From Melioribacteraceae bacterium 4301-Me (GTDB taxonomy: Bacteria > Bacteroidota > Ignavibacteria > Ignavibacteriales > Melioribacteraceae), in assembly GCA_041538185.1 (NCBI GenBank), contig JBGORM010000001.1:736604-800603 (forward strand): a stretch of DNA of 64,000 nt, in the 5' to 3' direction. Below are positions 63,550 to 64,000 of this stretch, piece after piece. The stretch's first letter is position 1, and the number at the start of each line of letters is the position of its first letter. The notes under the pieces are model-generated. The model made no database searches and was not told the DNA's origin. It saw nothing but the letters and a program-made list of their open reading frames with translations. The translations under genes were made by a program, and so were the position numbers.

Positions 63550-64000
63550 TTTGTGTTTTTTTCCACTAACGTAATATTTTCATGTTTCTTAAAATAATTT
63601 TAGAATCATAAATATTTATTCGATATTGAAAATTTCCAGTTACTTAGTTTATTTCTTAATCCAAGAGTTAGCTGGAAATAATCTTCTGCTGAAAAGCATC
63701 TTTTTAGCCCAAATCTCCCCAATGGAAAATTTGACTTTAATACAAATATGAGCAACTAAACAATTCTTTATTGGAGATTGCCTCACTTACCTTGAGGCTA
63801 AAATAGTAGTAATAAGTAGAAACTGGGATTACCTTGGTCGCTTTGATGAAAAACCAAAAGACTTCCTTGTAATGACAACTATTTTTTATCAAATCATTGA
63901 TTTCTTTGTCATGCCAAAGGCACGATTACAAAGTTCTGCAACGCAAGCAAAATCCTGTTTTTTATGCATAAGGACACTATTACTTTTTCATATTTTACAC
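63550..64000. other. Gene-free right end with degenerate repeat
   Basis: No gene is visible to the window edge. GATTACCTTGGTCGCTTTG (63831) and CTTCCTTGTAATGAC (63857) recall the widespread dispersed repeat GATTGCCACGTCGCTTCG...CTCGCAATGAC in decayed form. TTGTCATGCCAAAGGCACGA follows. A gene could begin beyond the edge. Confidence 0.3.

Overview
The window reads as chromosome of a low-GC, Gram-negative, respiring bacterium of the Bacteroidota/Ignavibacteriota kind. The inference rests on an alternative complex III operon start, a TonB protein and TonB-dependent receptor with a carboxypeptidase-like N-terminal domain, outer-membrane barrels, TTG/GTG starts alongside ATG, and an AT-rich composition (about two thirds A+T by eye). 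No species call is made from sequence alone.

Layout. 1-1.8 kb: first genes of an alternative complex III operon (actA, a small membrane protein, partial actB), transcribed leftward. 2-10.9 kb: leftward housekeeping and envelope genes (prenyl synthase, tatC, glyA, TPR protein, outer-membrane barrel, lipoprotein, gmhB, glgA). 11.1-15.3 kb: rightward histidine-degradation genes (hutI, formiminotransferase, cyclodeaminase) and a NamZ-type muramidase. 15.3-16.1 kb: non-coding, with a diverged tandem repeat. 16.1-30.9 kb: a long leftward run comprising thrS-infC-rpmI-rplT-pheS-pheT-coiled coil-zapA-6S RNA-rny-coaE, then proline dehydrogenase, tsaD, mltG and an Ig-like lipoprotein.

30.9-35.0 kb is the accessory region: five tRNA genes, fragments of a tyrosine recombinase and possibly a transposase, a terminator-ended candidate non-coding RNA, an integron-cassette-like gene with an attC-like site, and a GIY-YIG nuclease gene whose 3' end runs into a truncated tRNA copy. 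A hairpin-rich repeat of about 305 bp lies here and again, inverted, at 50.6-50.9 kb.

35.1-50.5 kb: M50-like protein, UMF1-type MFS, nusB, DUF218 membrane protein, tonB, VanZ-like protein, NAD(P)HX repair enzyme, then the distal half of complex I (nuoJKLMN) with an NhaD-type antiporter and an unknown 121-residue protein between nuoM and nuoN, and asnS upstream. 51-64 kb: TonB-dependent receptor, barrel protein, MFS, dipeptidase pepD, PqqD-like protein, OPT peptide transporter, TIGR02757 protein, DegT aminotransferase and, rightward, a POT-family peptide transporter. Two peptide importers and a peptidase close together, plus histidine and proline catabolism, suggest growth on peptides and amino acids feeding a respiratory chain of complex I and alternative complex III.
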